This document shows, piece after piece, positions 48,394-57,868 of a stretch of DNA of 64,000 nucleotides. Numbering within the stretch: position 1 is the stretch's first letter; each line of letters begins with the position of its first letter. The position numbers and the translations under genes were made by a program. Source of the stretch: Phenylobacterium sp. J367 (lineage in GTDB: Bacteria > Pseudomonadota > Alphaproteobacteria > Caulobacterales > Caulobacteraceae); NCBI RefSeq assembly GCF_024699985.1, contig NZ_JAJONA010000001.1:1240001-1304000 (forward strand), written 5' to 3'. The notes under the pieces were generated by a model. The model saw nothing but the letters and a program-made list of their open reading frames with translations. It ran no database searches and was not told the origin of the DNA.

Positions 48394-48906
48394 TCAGCCC
48401 CGCGGCTTGCGCTTCAGCGCCACGTACAGGGCCCCTTCCCCGCCGTGGTGGCGGGCGGCCTCGGAGATGCCGGCGACGATGTGGTGCAGGTGGGGGGGCG
48501 GCCAGCCACTCCGGCGTGCGGCGCCGCAGGATGCCGTCGCCCTGCACACCCTTGCCGGTGATCACGAGGACGGCGCGGTAGCCGTCGTTCCAGGCGCGGG
48601 CGAGGAAGCTCTCCAGCGTGACGCGCGCGCGGTCCTGGTCCAGGCCGTGCAGGTCGAGCCGGGCGCCGATCTCCTCCCGCTCCCGGGCGATCCGGTGCTT
48701 GCGGCGGGGCTCGATGGGGTCCCTCCCCTCCCCTTCGGCGCCGGCCGCGGCTTGGGCTTCAGGCTCTCCACCGGCACGCGGGCCGGGACCTCCGTCGCCT
48801 TCATCTCCGCGGTCGGCTTCGGCGCCCCGCGGCCCGGCAGCGGGTGGACCGTGCCGGCGACCAGGCCCCAGACCCGGACCTCGTCGGGGCGGAGCGGCCG
48901 CTTCAT
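48394..48906 (-). CDS. Smr-domain protein (MutS2-type C-terminal endonuclease domain), two frameshifts
   Basis: About 170 residues when corrected. 'LDLHGLDQDRARVTLESFLARAWNDGYRAVLVITGKGVQG' is the Smr signature (LDLHG and TGKG). The C-terminus reads 'HLHHIVAGISEAARHHGGEGALYVALKRKPRG'. One missing G near 48722 and one extra C in a seven-base run near 48492 break the frame. The start overlaps the mltA stop by 4 bases. Many Smr proteins nick DNA or RNA; the role here is not shown. Confidence 0.88.
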
Positions 48907-50009
48907 GGTCCCGGCTCGCGGGGGATCAGGCGGTACATGCGCAGGGTATGGCGCACGCGACCGGCCTCGGTCCCCGCCTCGGCGCCCAGGCCCAGGTAGA
49001 GGTCGGCCCGCACCTCGCCCTTGATCGCCCCGCCCGTGTCGAGCGCCGTGACGAGGCGCCGGTAGGTCGGGAACGCGCCGGCCAGCATCGGCGCCTCGGC
49101 GCTGATCCAGTGCAGCTCGCCGTGGCTGTGGCGCGTCAGGTCGACCGCGATCGCCCGGCCGGGCGGCAGGGGGATGCCCGCCGAGCCCGCCGGCTGCCTG
49201 CCGTCGTCGGGGGCCAGTCGGAAGAAGGCGTAGCGCGGATTGAGCCGCATGATCTCGTCGGCCTCGGGACCGGCGTGGGCCGCCAGCCAGCCGCGGATCG
49301 CCTCGCCCGAGGTGTTGTCGCGGGCCAGCAGGCCGCGCTCGCGCATCGGATTGGCGATGCCGACGAACGGCAGGCCGTTGTTGGCCGCATAGAGGGCCTT
49401 CATCCGCCGGCCGTCCTCGAAGGTCAGCACGCCCGAGCCCTGGATCTGCAGGAAGAACAGGTCCTCCGGACGCATCCAGGCCAGGGCGTCGTCGGCCGGC
49501 CGGGCCTCGATCTCGTCGCGCGCCGCATAGGGCTGGCCGTTCACCAGGTCGGCGGGCTTCGGCCGCACAGGCGCGGAGAACACCTCGTCGGCGACGGCGC
49601 GGGCCGGGTACTCGGGCGCGAAATAGGCGGTCAGCACCCCCTCGCCCGCGGTCTCCAGCGCCCTGAAGTTCGCCTCGAAGAAGGCGCGCGCCTCGCGCGA
49701 GCCCAGCGGCGGCGCCGCCTTGGCCTGCCGGCAGAGGCGAGCGAAGGCCGGGCCCTGCGCCGCCTGGCAGGTGGCGCGGTAGGCCGCGAAGGCCTCGGCG
49801 TGGTTGTCGGCGGCCCAGCCCGGCAGCTCGGAGAGCTCCAGCACCCGCAGCGGCGGCTTCGTCGGCTCGGGCCGCGGGCTTTCCGGACGCCCGGGCCGCG
49901 GAAACGGCGGGACGCCCGGCCGCGGGCCGGGTTGCGGCTCATATTTGGGCGTGGCGCAGGCCGCCACGGTCAGGGCGAGGAGCGCCGCCCCCGCGGCTCG
50001 CACTGGCAC
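48903..50009 (-). CDS. mltA: Membrane-bound lytic murein transglycosylase A
   Basis: 368 residues. A lipoprotein signal ends in LTVAAC; a Pro/Arg-rich linker (residues 25-50) follows. The MltA domain has 'GVLTAYFAPEYPA', 'LFFLQIQGSGVLTFEDGR' and 'GLPFVGIANPM', and the C-terminal 3D domain 'VTALDTGGAIKGEVRADLYLGLG' carries the catalytic Asp. It cuts peptidoglycan glycan strands at the outer membrane. Confidence 0.95.
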   Translation of the reverse strand: MPVRAAGAALLALTVAACATPKYEPQPGPRPGVPPFPRPGRPESPRPEPTKPPLRVLELSELPGWAADNHAEAFAAYRATCQAAQGPAFARLCRQAKAAPPLGSREARAFFEANFRALETAGEGVLTAYFAPEYPARAVADEVFSAPVRPKPADLVNGQPYAARDEIEARPADDALAWMRPEDLFFLQIQGSGVLTFEDGRRMKALYAANNGLPFVGIANPMRERGLLARDNTSGEAIRGWLAAHAGPEADEIMRLNPRYAFFRLAPDDGRQPAGSAGIPLPPGRAIAVDLTRHSHGELHWISAEAPMLAGAFPTYRRLVTALDTGGAIKGEVRADLYLGLGAEAGTEAGRVRHTLRMYRLIPREPGP

Positions 50010-50015
50010 AGGACC

Positions 50016-50634
50016 TTACGCCTCTGCGGCGTCGACGTGGACGAGCGTCCAGTTGGGGTCGCGGCTCTTCAGGTTCCGTTCGAACGTCCAGAGCTCGGCG
50101 GTCCGGCGGTCGTCCACCGCCTCGCCTTCCGGTCCCTTGGACCGGCTGCGGAACTCGGCGAGGAAGCGCACCGTCAGCCGGGCGAGGTCACCGCCGCCCA
50201 CCACATCGGCCTTCTCGAGGTCGGCGCGGGGCGAATGCAGGAATTCGACGCTCTCGGTGCGGCCCTCGCTCTCGCGCGCGGCGATGGCGGTGTCGAAGCT
50301 GGCCATGACGCCCGGCGCCAGCAGGTTGCGCAGGGTCGTGCGGTCGCCGGCGGCGAACGCCTTCACGATCATCTCATAGGCCCTTGGCGCCGGAGAGGAA
50401 CCGCGAGACGTCGAAGCTCGGATCCTGGGCCTTGACCGCGGCGAGGCCGGTGAGCGCCACGCCGTCGTCAACGGGCTCGACGGGCCGGTCGGCGGCGCGC
50501 ACGGCGGGCCGGGCCGCCTCGGCGGCGGCGTTGTCCTCGGGCTGGCGGCCAACCCTGCGCCCCAGCACCGAATAGAGCTGGTAGAGCACGATGGCGGCGA
50601 GACCCGCGAAGATGATCAGTTCGAGGACTTGCAA
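50016..50634 (-). CDS. Tim44-domain protein TimA (frameshifted)
   Basis: About 205 residues. An N-terminal membrane helix ('LELIIFAGLAAIVLYQLYSVLG') is followed by a linker and a Tim44-like domain with 'AYEMIVKAFAAGDRTTLRNLLAPGVMASF' and 'LKSRDPNWTLVHV'. An extra G in the stretch near 50376 shifts the frame; aaggcc gives FLSGAKAYEMIV. Bacterial TimA proteins are membrane-associated adaptors, possibly in protein export, consistent with secB as its divergent neighbour. It precedes mltA by 6 bases. Confidence 0.88.
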
Positions 50635-50796
50635 ATCGGGCCTGCTGTACGACTTCCGGGAAACGTCTCTGCGGCAATATAGGACGGCGCAACGTCCCCG
50701 TCAGGGGCGCCGTTGCATCAGTGAGGGGTGCGTGATAGCCGCTCGGCCCGAACGACGCGACATCCGAAGCGTCCCATCACGGATTCAAGCCGCATC

Positions 50797-51285
50797 ATGA
50801 CCGATATCGACGCTGGCGCCGGCGCGCCGGATCTGGCCGCCGACGGCGGGCCGGGCATCCGCATCCTCGCCCAGTTCATCCGCGACCTCTCCTTCGAGAA
50901 CCCCCGCGCGCCGGAAGCGCTGCGCGGCGGCGCGGCCCAGCCGCAGATCGACCTCGGCGTCGAGATGAACGCCCGCGGCCGCGAGGACGGCCTGTTCGAG
51001 GTGGATCTGAAGCTCTCGGCCAAGGCCCAGCGCGACGACGGCCCCCTCTTCATCATCGAGCTGCTCTACGGCGGCGTCTTCCAGATCGGCGGCGTGCCGG
51101 CCGAGGAGCTCGAGCCGGTGCTGCTCATCGAGTGCCCGCGCTACCTCTTCCCCTTCGCCCGGCGGATCATCGCCGAGGTCAGCTCGGAAGGCGGCTATCC
51201 GCCGTTCCTGCTCGACCCGATCGACTTCGCCCAGGTCTATGCCGCCCGCAAGGCCCAGACCGACCAGCAGGTCGGCCACGCTTAG
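50797..51285 (+). CDS. secB: Protein-export chaperone SecB
   Basis: 162 residues. It keeps precursors unfolded and hands them to SecA. '[22 protein letters not shown]' is the family opening, followed by '[14 protein letters not shown]' and '[40 protein letters not shown]'. Frame intact. The only rightward gene in the block left of the origin. Confidence 0.97.
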   Translation: MTDIDAGAGAPDLAADGGPGIRILAQFIRDLSFENPRAPEALRGGAAQPQIDLGVEMNARGREDGLFEVDLKLSAKAQRDDGPLFIIELLYGGVFQIGGVPAEELEPVLLIECPRYLFPFARRIIAEVSSEGGYPPFLLDPIDFAQVYAARKAQTDQQVGHA

Positions 51286-51295
51286 TGAGGCGCGC

Positions 51296-51440
51296 ATCCC
51301 TCCCCCTTCAGGGGAGGGAGGACGGCGCCCAGCGCCGGACGGGTGGGGGAGTAGGGTCCAAGCTCGGACGCGGGCGTTTGAGCGCAACATCCCCACCCCG
51401 GCCGCTAGGCGGCCTGCCCCTCCCCTAAAGGGGAGGGATG
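51296..51440. repeat. Intergenic repeat family C, copy 1
   Basis: Arms catccctcccccttcagg and cctaaaggggagggatg face each other across ~100 bases; each arm is itself a ctcccc-loop-ggggag hairpin. Between the convergent secB and dnaQ genes. Second copy at 56652-56820. Confidence 0.9.
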
Positions 51441-51448
51441 ATCTCGGA

Positions 51449-52153
51449 TCAGATCCCGAACCTCTTCCACAGGTCGTCGGACTTCACCACGTCGCGGATG
51501 AAGCTCGCGTGGACCTCGCGCTCGGCGTCGGTGGACCGCGGCGCGAGCGGGCGGGGCCGCTGGCCGTAGGAATTGCTCGTCGCGGCGTGCACCATGGTCG
51601 CCACGGCGGCGCTGGTCAGTTCCAGGCGACGCTCGCGGCCGCCCTTCAGCTCCAGATAGACCGCCGCCAGCAGTTTGGCGTCGATCAGCGCCCCGTGTTT
51701 CTCCCGCTCCGAGAGCGAGATCTTGAAGCGCTTGCAGAGCGCATCCAGCGAATTGTGCATCCCCGGGAAGCGCTGCTTGGCGAGCGCGAGCGTGTCGACC
51801 CAGCGGTGCTCGTGCAGGTGGTCGCGGCTGCAGAGCTGCAGCTCGTAGTTCACGAAATTGCGGTCGAAGCCGGCGTTGTGGGCGACGATCGGGGCGTCGC
51901 CGACGAAGTCCAGGAACTCGTCCACCACCTCGGCGTGCTCGAACCGGGGCTTGCCGCGCAGGAAGGCGGCCGACAGGCCGTGCACCTTCTCGGCCTCGGC
52001 CGGCATGTCCCGGCAGGGGTCGATGTAGCGGTGGAAGTGCCGCCCCGTGGGGATGAAGTCCTCGATCTCCAGGCAGGCGATTTCCACCAGCCGGTCGCCG
52101 GTCAGCGGGTCGAACCCGGTGGTCTCGGTGTCGAGGACGATCTCGCGCGCCAT
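51449..52153 (-). CDS. dnaQ: DNA polymerase III epsilon subunit (3'-5' proofreading exonuclease)
   Basis: 234 residues, DEDDh exonuclease. ExoI 'IVLDTETTGFDPLTGDRLVEIACLE' (Asp and Glu ligands near residues 7-9), ExoII 'IVAHNAGFDRNFVNYEL' and ExoIII 'HGALIDAKLLAAVYLEL' (His and Asp) are all present. The C-terminal tail should bind the polymerase alpha subunit. It follows coaE in a leftward series. Confidence 0.96.
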   Translation of the reverse strand: MAREIVLDTETTGFDPLTGDRLVEIACLEIEDFIPTGRHFHRYIDPCRDMPAEAEKVHGLSAAFLRGKPRFEHAEVVDEFLDFVGDAPIVAHNAGFDRNFVNYELQLCSRDHLHEHRWVDTLALAKQRFPGMHNSLDALCKRFKISLSEREKHGALIDAKLLAAVYLELKGGRERRLELTSAAVATMVHAATSNSYGQRPRPLAPRSTDAEREVHASFIRDVVKSDDLWKRFGI

Positions 52154-52184
52154 GTCCCTTATTGGCCTGCGTCGGGCCCTTCGC

Positions 52185-52807
52185 TCAAGCCGGCGATCCG
52201 TCGCGGGCCGACTTGAACTGTGGATGCCGCAGCGCCGCGATGATTTCCGCGACCTGCGCCCGGGCCGCCTCGAGGCCCCGGCTCGTGTCGACCACATAGT
52301 GGGCGCGGGCCCGCTTCTCGGCGTCCGCCATCTGCTGGGCGAGGATGGCGTCGAGCCGCTCCGGGGTCATGCCGGGCCGAGCCAGCACCCGCTCGCGCTG
52401 CATCTCGGGGGCGCGGTGACCACCACCACGGCGTCCATGTTGGCGTGCCCGCCGGTCTCGTAGAGCAGAGGGATGTCGAGCACGACCATGTCGGCGCCGT
52501 CCCGCCTGGCCTGCTCGAAGAAGCCGACGCGGTCCTGGCCGACCAGCGGATGGACGATGGCGTTCAGCCGCTTCAGCTCGTCCGGCTTGCCGAGCACCGC
52601 CTGGCGGAGCGCCTCGCGGTCGACCTTTCCGTCCTTCACCACGCCCGGGAACGCCTCGCCCACGGGCGCGACCGCCGCCCCGCCCGCGTCGTAGAGGTCG
52701 TGCACGGCGGCGTCGGCGTCGTAGACCGGGATCCCGGCGGCGCGGAACATGGCCGCGGTCGTCGACTTGCCCATGCCGATGGAGCCGGTCAGGCCGATCA
52801 GCTTCAT
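52185..52807 (-). CDS. coaE: Dephospho-CoA kinase (frameshifted)
   Basis: Last step of coenzyme A synthesis, ~207 aa when corrected. P-loop '[18 protein letters not shown]' at residues 3-20, '[12 protein letters not shown]' and '[13 protein letters not shown]'. A lost C in the run near 52405 (six Cs give [19 protein letters not shown]) splits it. The enzyme is essential in most bacteria, which argues for a sequence error. Its start overlaps the aroE stop. Confidence 0.94.
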
Positions 52808-53646
52808 GCCCCGGCCTCCAGCGTCGCCAGCGCCAGGCCGCGGACGTCCACCTCCGGCGGCGGCGGACGGCCGAAGAACGCCTCGAACGAAGGCGCGGCC
52901 TGGCGGATCAGCATCTCGAGGCCGTCGACGGTGCGAAGCCCCCTCGCCTGCGCGCGGGCCAGGAACGGGGTGACCAGCGGCTTGTAGACCATGTCCATGG
53001 CCACCGCGTCGTCGCGGGTCAGGTGCAGCGGCACGTCGATCGGCGCCTGGCCGGAGAGCCCGGCCGTGGTGGCGTTGATCACCACCGCCGCCCCCTCCAG
53101 CGCGCCCTCGCAGCGGTCGAGGGGAAAGGCCCGGCCGGCGACCAGCTCGGCGATCGCCTGGGCCCGGGAGAGCGTGCGGTTGACGATGCGGATGTCGGGG
53201 CAGCCCTCGGCCGCCAAGGTGGTCGCCGCGCCGCGCGCCGCGCCGCCGGCCCCGAGGATCACCGCCGGGCCGCTTTCGGGATCGAACCCGGCCTGGTGGG
53301 CGAGCGCGCCGATCAGCCCCTCGCCGTCCGTATTGTCCGCCGCGACCGTCCCGTCGGGGCGGAACAGCAGCAGGTTGACGGCGCCGGCCGCCCGCGCCCG
53401 CCCGGTCATCTCGTCGGCGGCCTCGAAGGCGGCCTCCTTGAACGGCACGGTGACGTTGATCCCGCGCACCGCCCCGCCCCGCAGGCCCTCGGCGAACCGG
53501 CGGAACCCGTCGGCGGGCGGCTGGAAGGCCACATAGACCCCATCGATCCCGGCGGCCGCCAGCCAGGCGTTGTGGATGAGGGGCGAGAGCGAGTGGGCGA
53601 CCGGGTTCCCGGCGACCCCGGCCACGGCCGTCTTTCCGGTGATCAT
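52804..53646 (-). CDS. aroE: Shikimate dehydrogenase
   Basis: 280 residues. Substrate site '[17 protein letters not shown]' near the N-terminus, catalytic Lys in '[11 protein letters not shown]', Asp in 'AADNTDGEG', and the NADP motif '[20 protein letters not shown]' followed by '[10 protein letters not shown]'. The ATG at 53646 overlaps the maf stop (ATGA). Confidence 0.97.
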   Translation of the reverse strand: MITGKTAVAGVAGNPVAHSLSPLIHNAWLAAAGIDGVYVAFQPPADGFRRFAEGLRGGAVRGINVTVPFKEAAFEAADEMTGRARAAGAVNLLLFRPDGTVAADNTDGEGLIGALAHQAGFDPESGPAVILGAGGAARGAATTLAAEGCPDIRIVNRTLSRAQAIAELVAGRAFPLDRCEGALEGAAVVINATTAGLSGQAPIDVPLHLTRDDAVAMDMVYKPLVTPFLARAQARGLRTVDGLEMLIRQAAPSFEAFFGRPPPPEVDVRGLALATLEAGA

Positions 53647-54236
53647 TCGGCGAGAACCTTGTGGCGGCGGAAGAGGTCGAGCAGACCCAGCAGCGGCAGG
53701 CCGAGGATGGCGAAATAGTCGCCCTCGATCTTCGAGAACAGCTGCGCCCCCGGCCCTTCCAAGCGGTAGCAACCGACCGAGCCCAGGGCGTGCTCGCCCT
53801 CCTCAGCCAGATAGGCCTCCAGGAAGGCGTCGGAGAAGTCGCGCATGGTGAGCGTCGCGGTGACCACCTCGCGCCAGATCGGCGCGCCGTCCTTGGCCAC
53901 CACCACCGCCGAGTGGAGCCTGTGCGGCTTGCCGCGCAGCGCCCGCAGCCGGTCGCGGGCTTCGTCCACGGTGTCGGCCTTGTCGTAGAGCTTCCCCTCG
54001 AACTCCAGGGTCTGGTCGGCGCCGATCACATAGTCACCGCGCCCGCGCGACACCTTGATGGCCTTCAGCTCGGCCAGCGCGTCGGCGATGTCGCGCGCGC
54101 CCGCCCCCTCGGCCAGCAGCGAGGCCTTCACCGCGTCCTCGTCGACGCCGGCCACGGTCGCCTCGTAGGACACCCCCGCCCCGTCCAGCACCGCCCGCCG
54201 GGCCGCGCTCTTCGACGCCAGCACGATACCCGCCAT
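53643..54236 (-). CDS. maf: Maf-like nucleotide pyrophosphatase
   Basis: 197 residues. '[22 protein letters not shown]' is the Maf P-loop-like opening and '[18 protein letters not shown]' holds the catalytic Asp. Maf proteins hydrolyse canonical or modified NTPs. The ATG overlaps the ppsR stop, and its own stop overlaps aroE, so four genes (ppsR-maf-aroE-coaE) are translationally linked. Confidence 0.95.
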   Translation of the reverse strand: MAGIVLASKSAARRAVLDGAGVSYEATVAGVDEDAVKASLLAEGAGARDIADALAELKAIKVSRGRGDYVIGADQTLEFEGKLYDKADTVDEARDRLRALRGKPHRLHSAVVVAKDGAPIWREVVTATLTMRDFSDAFLEAYLAEEGEHALGSVGCYRLEGPGAQLFSKIEGDYFAILGLPLLGLLDLFRRHKVLAE

Positions 54237-55088
54237 CAGCCCAGCACCTCGACCTGGCCGTGGCCGCCGTGCAGCAGGTTCAGCACCGCCGCGGCGGTCT
54301 CCTCCACCGAGCGGCGGGTCACGTCGATAGTCGGCCAGCCCTGCTTCTCGTAGAGCCGGCGGGCCTGGACGATCTCGTCGCGCACCGTGTCGGTGTCGAT
54401 ATAGGTGCTCTCGCGGTTCTCCTTCAGCGACAGCAGGCGGTTGCGGCGGATCTGGATCAGCCGGTCCGGGGCGATGGTCAGGCCGACCACCAGCGCATTC
54501 TTCAGGGCGAACAGCCGCTCCGGCAGCGGCCGGCCGGGCACCAGCGGCACATTGGCCGCCCGTACGCCCCGGTGGGCCAGGTAGATGCAGGTCGGCGTCT
54601 TCGAGGTCCGCGACACCCCCACCAGCACCACATCGGCCTGGTCGAGGTCCTGGCCCCCCTGCCCGTCGTCGTGGCCGATGGCGTAGTTCAGGGCGTCCAT
54701 GCGGTTGAAGTAGTCGGTGTCGAGCCTGAGGTGCGCCCCCCACCCGGCTGGTGGTCGAGGCCCCCAGGTAGCGGCTCAGCGCGCTGACCAGCGGGTCGAG
54801 GGCGGCGATGCACGGCATGTCGAGCTTGCGGCAGCCCTCCTCCAGCGCGTTGCGCAGGTTCGGGTCGACGATCGTGTGCAGCACGATCCCCGGCGCCTCC
54901 TCGATGTCGCCGAGCGCCCGGTCGAGCTGCCGCTGGGAGCGCACGAGCGCGTAGATGTGCTCGATCGGCAGCACATTGTCGAAGCGGGCGCAGACGGCGC
55001 GCGCCATGGCGTTCAGCGTCTCGCCGGTGGAGTCCGAGACGAGGTGCACGTGGAAGTAGGTGGCGAGGCGGGTCTGGGAAGTCGGCAA
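54236..55088 (-). CDS. ppsR: Kinase/pyrophosphorylase of the PPSR (DUF299) family (frameshifted)
   Basis: About 284 aa when corrected. Opening '[27 protein letters not shown]' and the ADP-binding '[32 protein letters not shown]' are diagnostic. These enzymes control PEP synthase or pyruvate phosphate dikinase by ADP-dependent phosphorylation and Pi-dependent dephosphorylation. One extra G in a G6 run near 54745 shifts the frame (five give [19 protein letters not shown]). The start appears to be TTG. First leftward gene beside the origin, matching the gene next to Cori in Caulobacter. Confidence 0.92.
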
Positions 55089-55159
55089 GCGCGGCCCTGC
55101 GTCAAAAGATACCTGGGGACATAATCTGTGGAGACCGTCTTAGCGAACGCGGACGCCGA

Positions 55160-55168
55160 TGGGGATAG
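55160..55168 (-). promoter_or_regulatory. DnaA-like box (weak type)
   Basis: Reads CTATCCCCA on the minus strand, two bases off TTATCCACA, with the TCCCCA weak-box core. Confidence 0.5.
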
Positions 55169-55334
55169 ATGGCGTGTCGGCGGCCGTCCGGCCCGCGGCC
55201 GGTGGACCGGCTGTATGGATCGGCCCGTTTACGACCTCTTAACCAACAGGCCGGCCCGGGGGCCCCGGATTCCGGCCGATGTGTCCAAAGCCCGGGTATG
55301 GCCGCCGGTGATCCCGGCCCTACCCCCGAGGTCC

Positions 55335-55349
55335 TTAATGAAAGCTTAA
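55335..55349. promoter_or_regulatory. CtrA binding box
   Basis: TTAATGAAAGCTTAA is an exact TTAA-N7-TTAA, the consensus for the cell-cycle regulator CtrA, which silences the Caulobacter origin and regulates the hemE-side promoter. Confidence 0.8.
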
Positions 55350-55425
55350 TGACATCAGGGGGCCTCGGCGGCGGCGCCCGCGTTCCACAGGGGTGTGCAT
55401 GGACCGCCTGGGCCTGGGCAAGGAT

Positions 55426-55434
55426 TGTGGAAAA
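55426..55434 (-). promoter_or_regulatory. DnaA-like box
   Basis: TGTGGAAAA, reading TTTTCCACA on the minus strand, is one base off the DnaA consensus. The same nine bases recur near parS at 60336-60344. Confidence 0.55.
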
Positions 55435-55462
55435 GGTGCGGGGTGTCGCAGGCGCCGTTCGG

Positions 55463-55471
55463 TTATCCCCA
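55463..55471 (+). promoter_or_regulatory. DnaA-like box
   Basis: TTATCCCCA differs by one base from TTATCCACA and contains the TCCCCA core of weak Caulobacter DnaA sites. Confidence 0.65.
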
Positions 55472-55601
55472 CCGTCGACAGGCCCTATCGCCTTCTTCCT
55501 CAAAAGATTTCCTAAGTCTTAAGGATTGAAGGAGGGAAGGGGGGCCTTGCGGGATCGCGCCCGGGCTTGAGCCGCCCGCGCCTTTCGGGTTCAAGGCGGG
55601 C

Positions 55602-56638
55602 ATGAGTTCTCCTGAAACGCCCCGGTTGCTCCGCGCCCTCGCCGGCGAGACCCTGGAGCGGCCGCCCGTCTGGTTCATGCGCCAGGCCGGCCGGTCGCTC
55701 CCCAGTACCGGGAGCTCCGCACCCGGGCGCGCGACTTCATCGCCTTCTGTCACGATCCGCAGATGGCGGCCGAGGCGACGCTGCAGCCGATGCGCCGCTT
55801 TCCGCTGGATGCGGCCATCGTCTTCGCCGACATCCTCCTGATTCCCCGGGCGCTCGGCCAGGAGGTCTGGTTCGAGGCCGGGGAGGGGCCCAGGCTCGGC
55901 GCCCTGCCGGAGATCGGCGCGCTGGCCGACCAGATCGAGGCCTCCACAGGCCGGCTGGCCGACATCGGCGAGACCCTGAAGCTCGTCCGCGCCGAGCTGG
56001 AGCCCGAGCGGGCCCTGATCGGCTTCGCCGGCGGCCCCTGGACGGTGGCCACCTACATGATCGAGGGAAAGGGCTCCAACCGGGAGGCCGCCCGCACCTT
56101 CGCCTATGCGAACCCGGAAAAGCTCGACGCCCTGCTGGACGTCCTCGTGGAGTCGACGGCCCGTTACCTCGTCATGCAGGCGAGGGCGGGCGCCCAGGCG
56201 CTGAAGCTGTTCGAGAGCTGGGCCGAGGGACTTTCCGAGGACATGTTCGAGCGCATCGTCGTGAAGCCGCACGCGGCGATTGTCGAGAAGGTCCGGGCCG
56301 CCGGGGTCGACGTCCCGTTCATCGGCTTCCCGCGCGGGGCCGGCGCCCAGGTCTATAACTACGCCGAGGCCGTGCCCGTGGAGGGCGTCGCCCTCGACAC
56401 CCAGGCCACCGCCCAGCTCGGCCGCACGCTGCAGGCCCAGGGGAAGACCATCCAGGGCGCGCTCGACAACCTGCTGCTCCGCGCCGGCGGTCCGGCGCTC
56501 GACGCCCGCGTCGACCAGCTCCTCGCCCAGTGGGGGCAGGGGCCGTGGATCTTCAACCTCGGCCACGGAGTCCTGCCCGACACCCCGATCCCGCACATAG
56601 CCCGGGTGGTCGAGAAGGTGACGACATGGCGGGGATGA
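55602..56638 (+). CDS. hemE: Uroporphyrinogen decarboxylase (frameshifted)
   Basis: About 345 aa when corrected; makes coproporphyrinogen III in haem synthesis. Signature '[19 protein letters not shown]' (after correction) is near residue 25, '[21 protein letters not shown]' follows and '[21 protein letters not shown]' is central. A lost C near 55701-55704 breaks the frame (five Cs give [18 protein letters not shown]). It is the first rightward gene from the origin; in Caulobacter the hemE-side promoter lies inside the origin and CtrA controls it. Confidence 0.96.
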
Positions 56639-56651
56639 TGTCCTCCGACGC

Positions 56652-56820
56652 CCATCCCTCCCCTTCAGGGGAGGGGCAGGCCGCGCAGCGGCCGGGGTGG
56701 GGAGGTCGCGCTCAAGCTCGGCGGGGCGGGGAAGGGTGTCCTTCCAGCCACGCCGCGCCCGGCCCACACCCCCACCCGGCGGGCTCCGCCCGTCCACCCT
56801 CCCCTGAAGGGGAGGGATGG
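56652..56820. repeat. Intergenic repeat family C, copy 2
   Basis: Arms catccctccccttcagg and cctgaaggggagggatgg enclose ~130 bases with further dyads (ggccgcgcagcggcc; cccggcgggctccgcccg). It fills the hemE-hemH gap and its last bases form the ribosome site of hemH. Confidence 0.9.
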
Positions 56821-56823
56821 GCG

Positions 56824-57868
56824 TTGAAAAAACTCGCCGTCGTCCTCTTCAACCTGGGCGGGCCCGACAGCCCCCGCCGCGGTCCGGCCGTTCCTGTTCA
56901 ACCTGTTCCGCGACCGGGCGATCATCGACCTGCCGCCCATCGCCCGTTACCCCCTGGCCTGGCTGATCTCCACCACGCGGGAGAAGACCGCCCAGGCCAA
57001 CTACGCGATCATGGGCGGCCGCTCGCCCCTGCTGCCAGAGACGGAGGCCCAGGCGAGGGCGCTCGAGCAGGAACTCCGCCTACGGACGACGGACGAGGTG
57101 CGGGTGTTCATCGCCATGCGCTACTGGAACCCCTTGGCCGACGAGACGGCCCGCGAGGTCGCCGCCTTCGCCCCGGACAACGTCGTCCTGCTGCCGCTCT
57201 ATCCGCAGTATTCCACGACCACGACCGGCAGCTCGGTGGCCGACTTCAAGCGCGCCTATTCGGGGCCCGGCCAGGTCCACACCGTCTGCTGCTACCCGAC
57301 CGCCGACAATGTGGTGCAGGCCCATGTGGAGGCGATCCGCGAGACTTGGGCGGCGGCCGGGAGCCCCGCGAACGTCCGGCTGCTGTTCTCGGCCCACGGC
57401 CTGCCGCAGAAGGTGATCGACGCCGGCGACCCCTACCAGGCGCAGATCGAGGCCACCGCCCGCGCCGTCGCCGCCCGCGTCCCGGAGCTGCGCGACTGGC
57501 AGGTCTGCTACCAGAGCCGCGTCGGCCGGCTGAAGTGGCTGGAGCCCTCGACCGAGACGGCGATCCGCAAGGCCGGCGCGGAAGGGAAGGGGGTGCTGGT
57601 CGCGCCCATCGCCTTCGTCTCCGAGCATGTGGAGACCCTGGTCGAGCTCGACCACGAATACGCCGAGCTGGCAGGCAAGGAAGGCGTCGCCCCCTATCTG
57701 CGCAGCCCGACGCCCGGCGTCCGCACCACCTTCGTCACCGGCCTCGCCGACGCGGCGGTCAGCGCCGTCATGCGCACGGTCGATCCGCATCCCTACAGGA
57801 ACTGGCGCTGTCCGGACGGCTGTGGGAAATGCCCGTGGCGCGCCCACGAGGGGAAGGGGAGCCGATGA
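56824..57868 (+). CDS. hemH: Ferrochelatase, [2Fe-2S] type (frameshifted)
   Basis: About 347 aa; inserts Fe2+ into protoporphyrin IX. 'KKLAVVLFNLGGPDSP' opens the protein, 'LPLYPQYSTTTTGSSVADF' and the catalytic-His 'LLFSAHGLPQKVIDAGDPY' follow, with 'VLVAPIAFVSEHVETLVELDHEY' near the end. The C-terminus has 'CPDGCGKC', cysteines that can hold the [2Fe-2S] cluster reported for the Caulobacter enzyme. One extra C near 56872-56876 shifts the frame. The start is TTG, preceded by GGAGG from the repeat; an ATG 7 bases upstream would be in frame only if the A6 run had five As. Confidence 0.95.

Larger units (their letters stand above)
55089..55601. other. Predicted chromosomal replication origin (Cori-like)
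   Basis: A 513-base non-coding gap between divergent ppsR and hemE, the same flanks as the Caulobacter crescentus origin. Visible elements: a full CtrA box (55335-55349), a CtrA half-site TTAACCA (55239-55245), DnaA-like boxes TTATCCCCA (55463-55471), TGTGGAAAA (55426-55434) and CTATCCCCA on the minus strand (55160-55168), a TGGGGA weak box (55114-55119) and a GANTC methylation site (55268-55272). An AT-richer stretch (about 55490-55530, with CTTAAG) near hemE could be the unwinding site. Function is inferred from position and motifs. Confidence 0.82.

Noticed and set aside
55512..55522. A second full CtrA box (CTAA-GTC-TTAA) near hemE
   Set aside because: The spacer is 3, not 7, so it does not fit TTAA-N7-TTAA; it may only be part of the AT-rich stretch.
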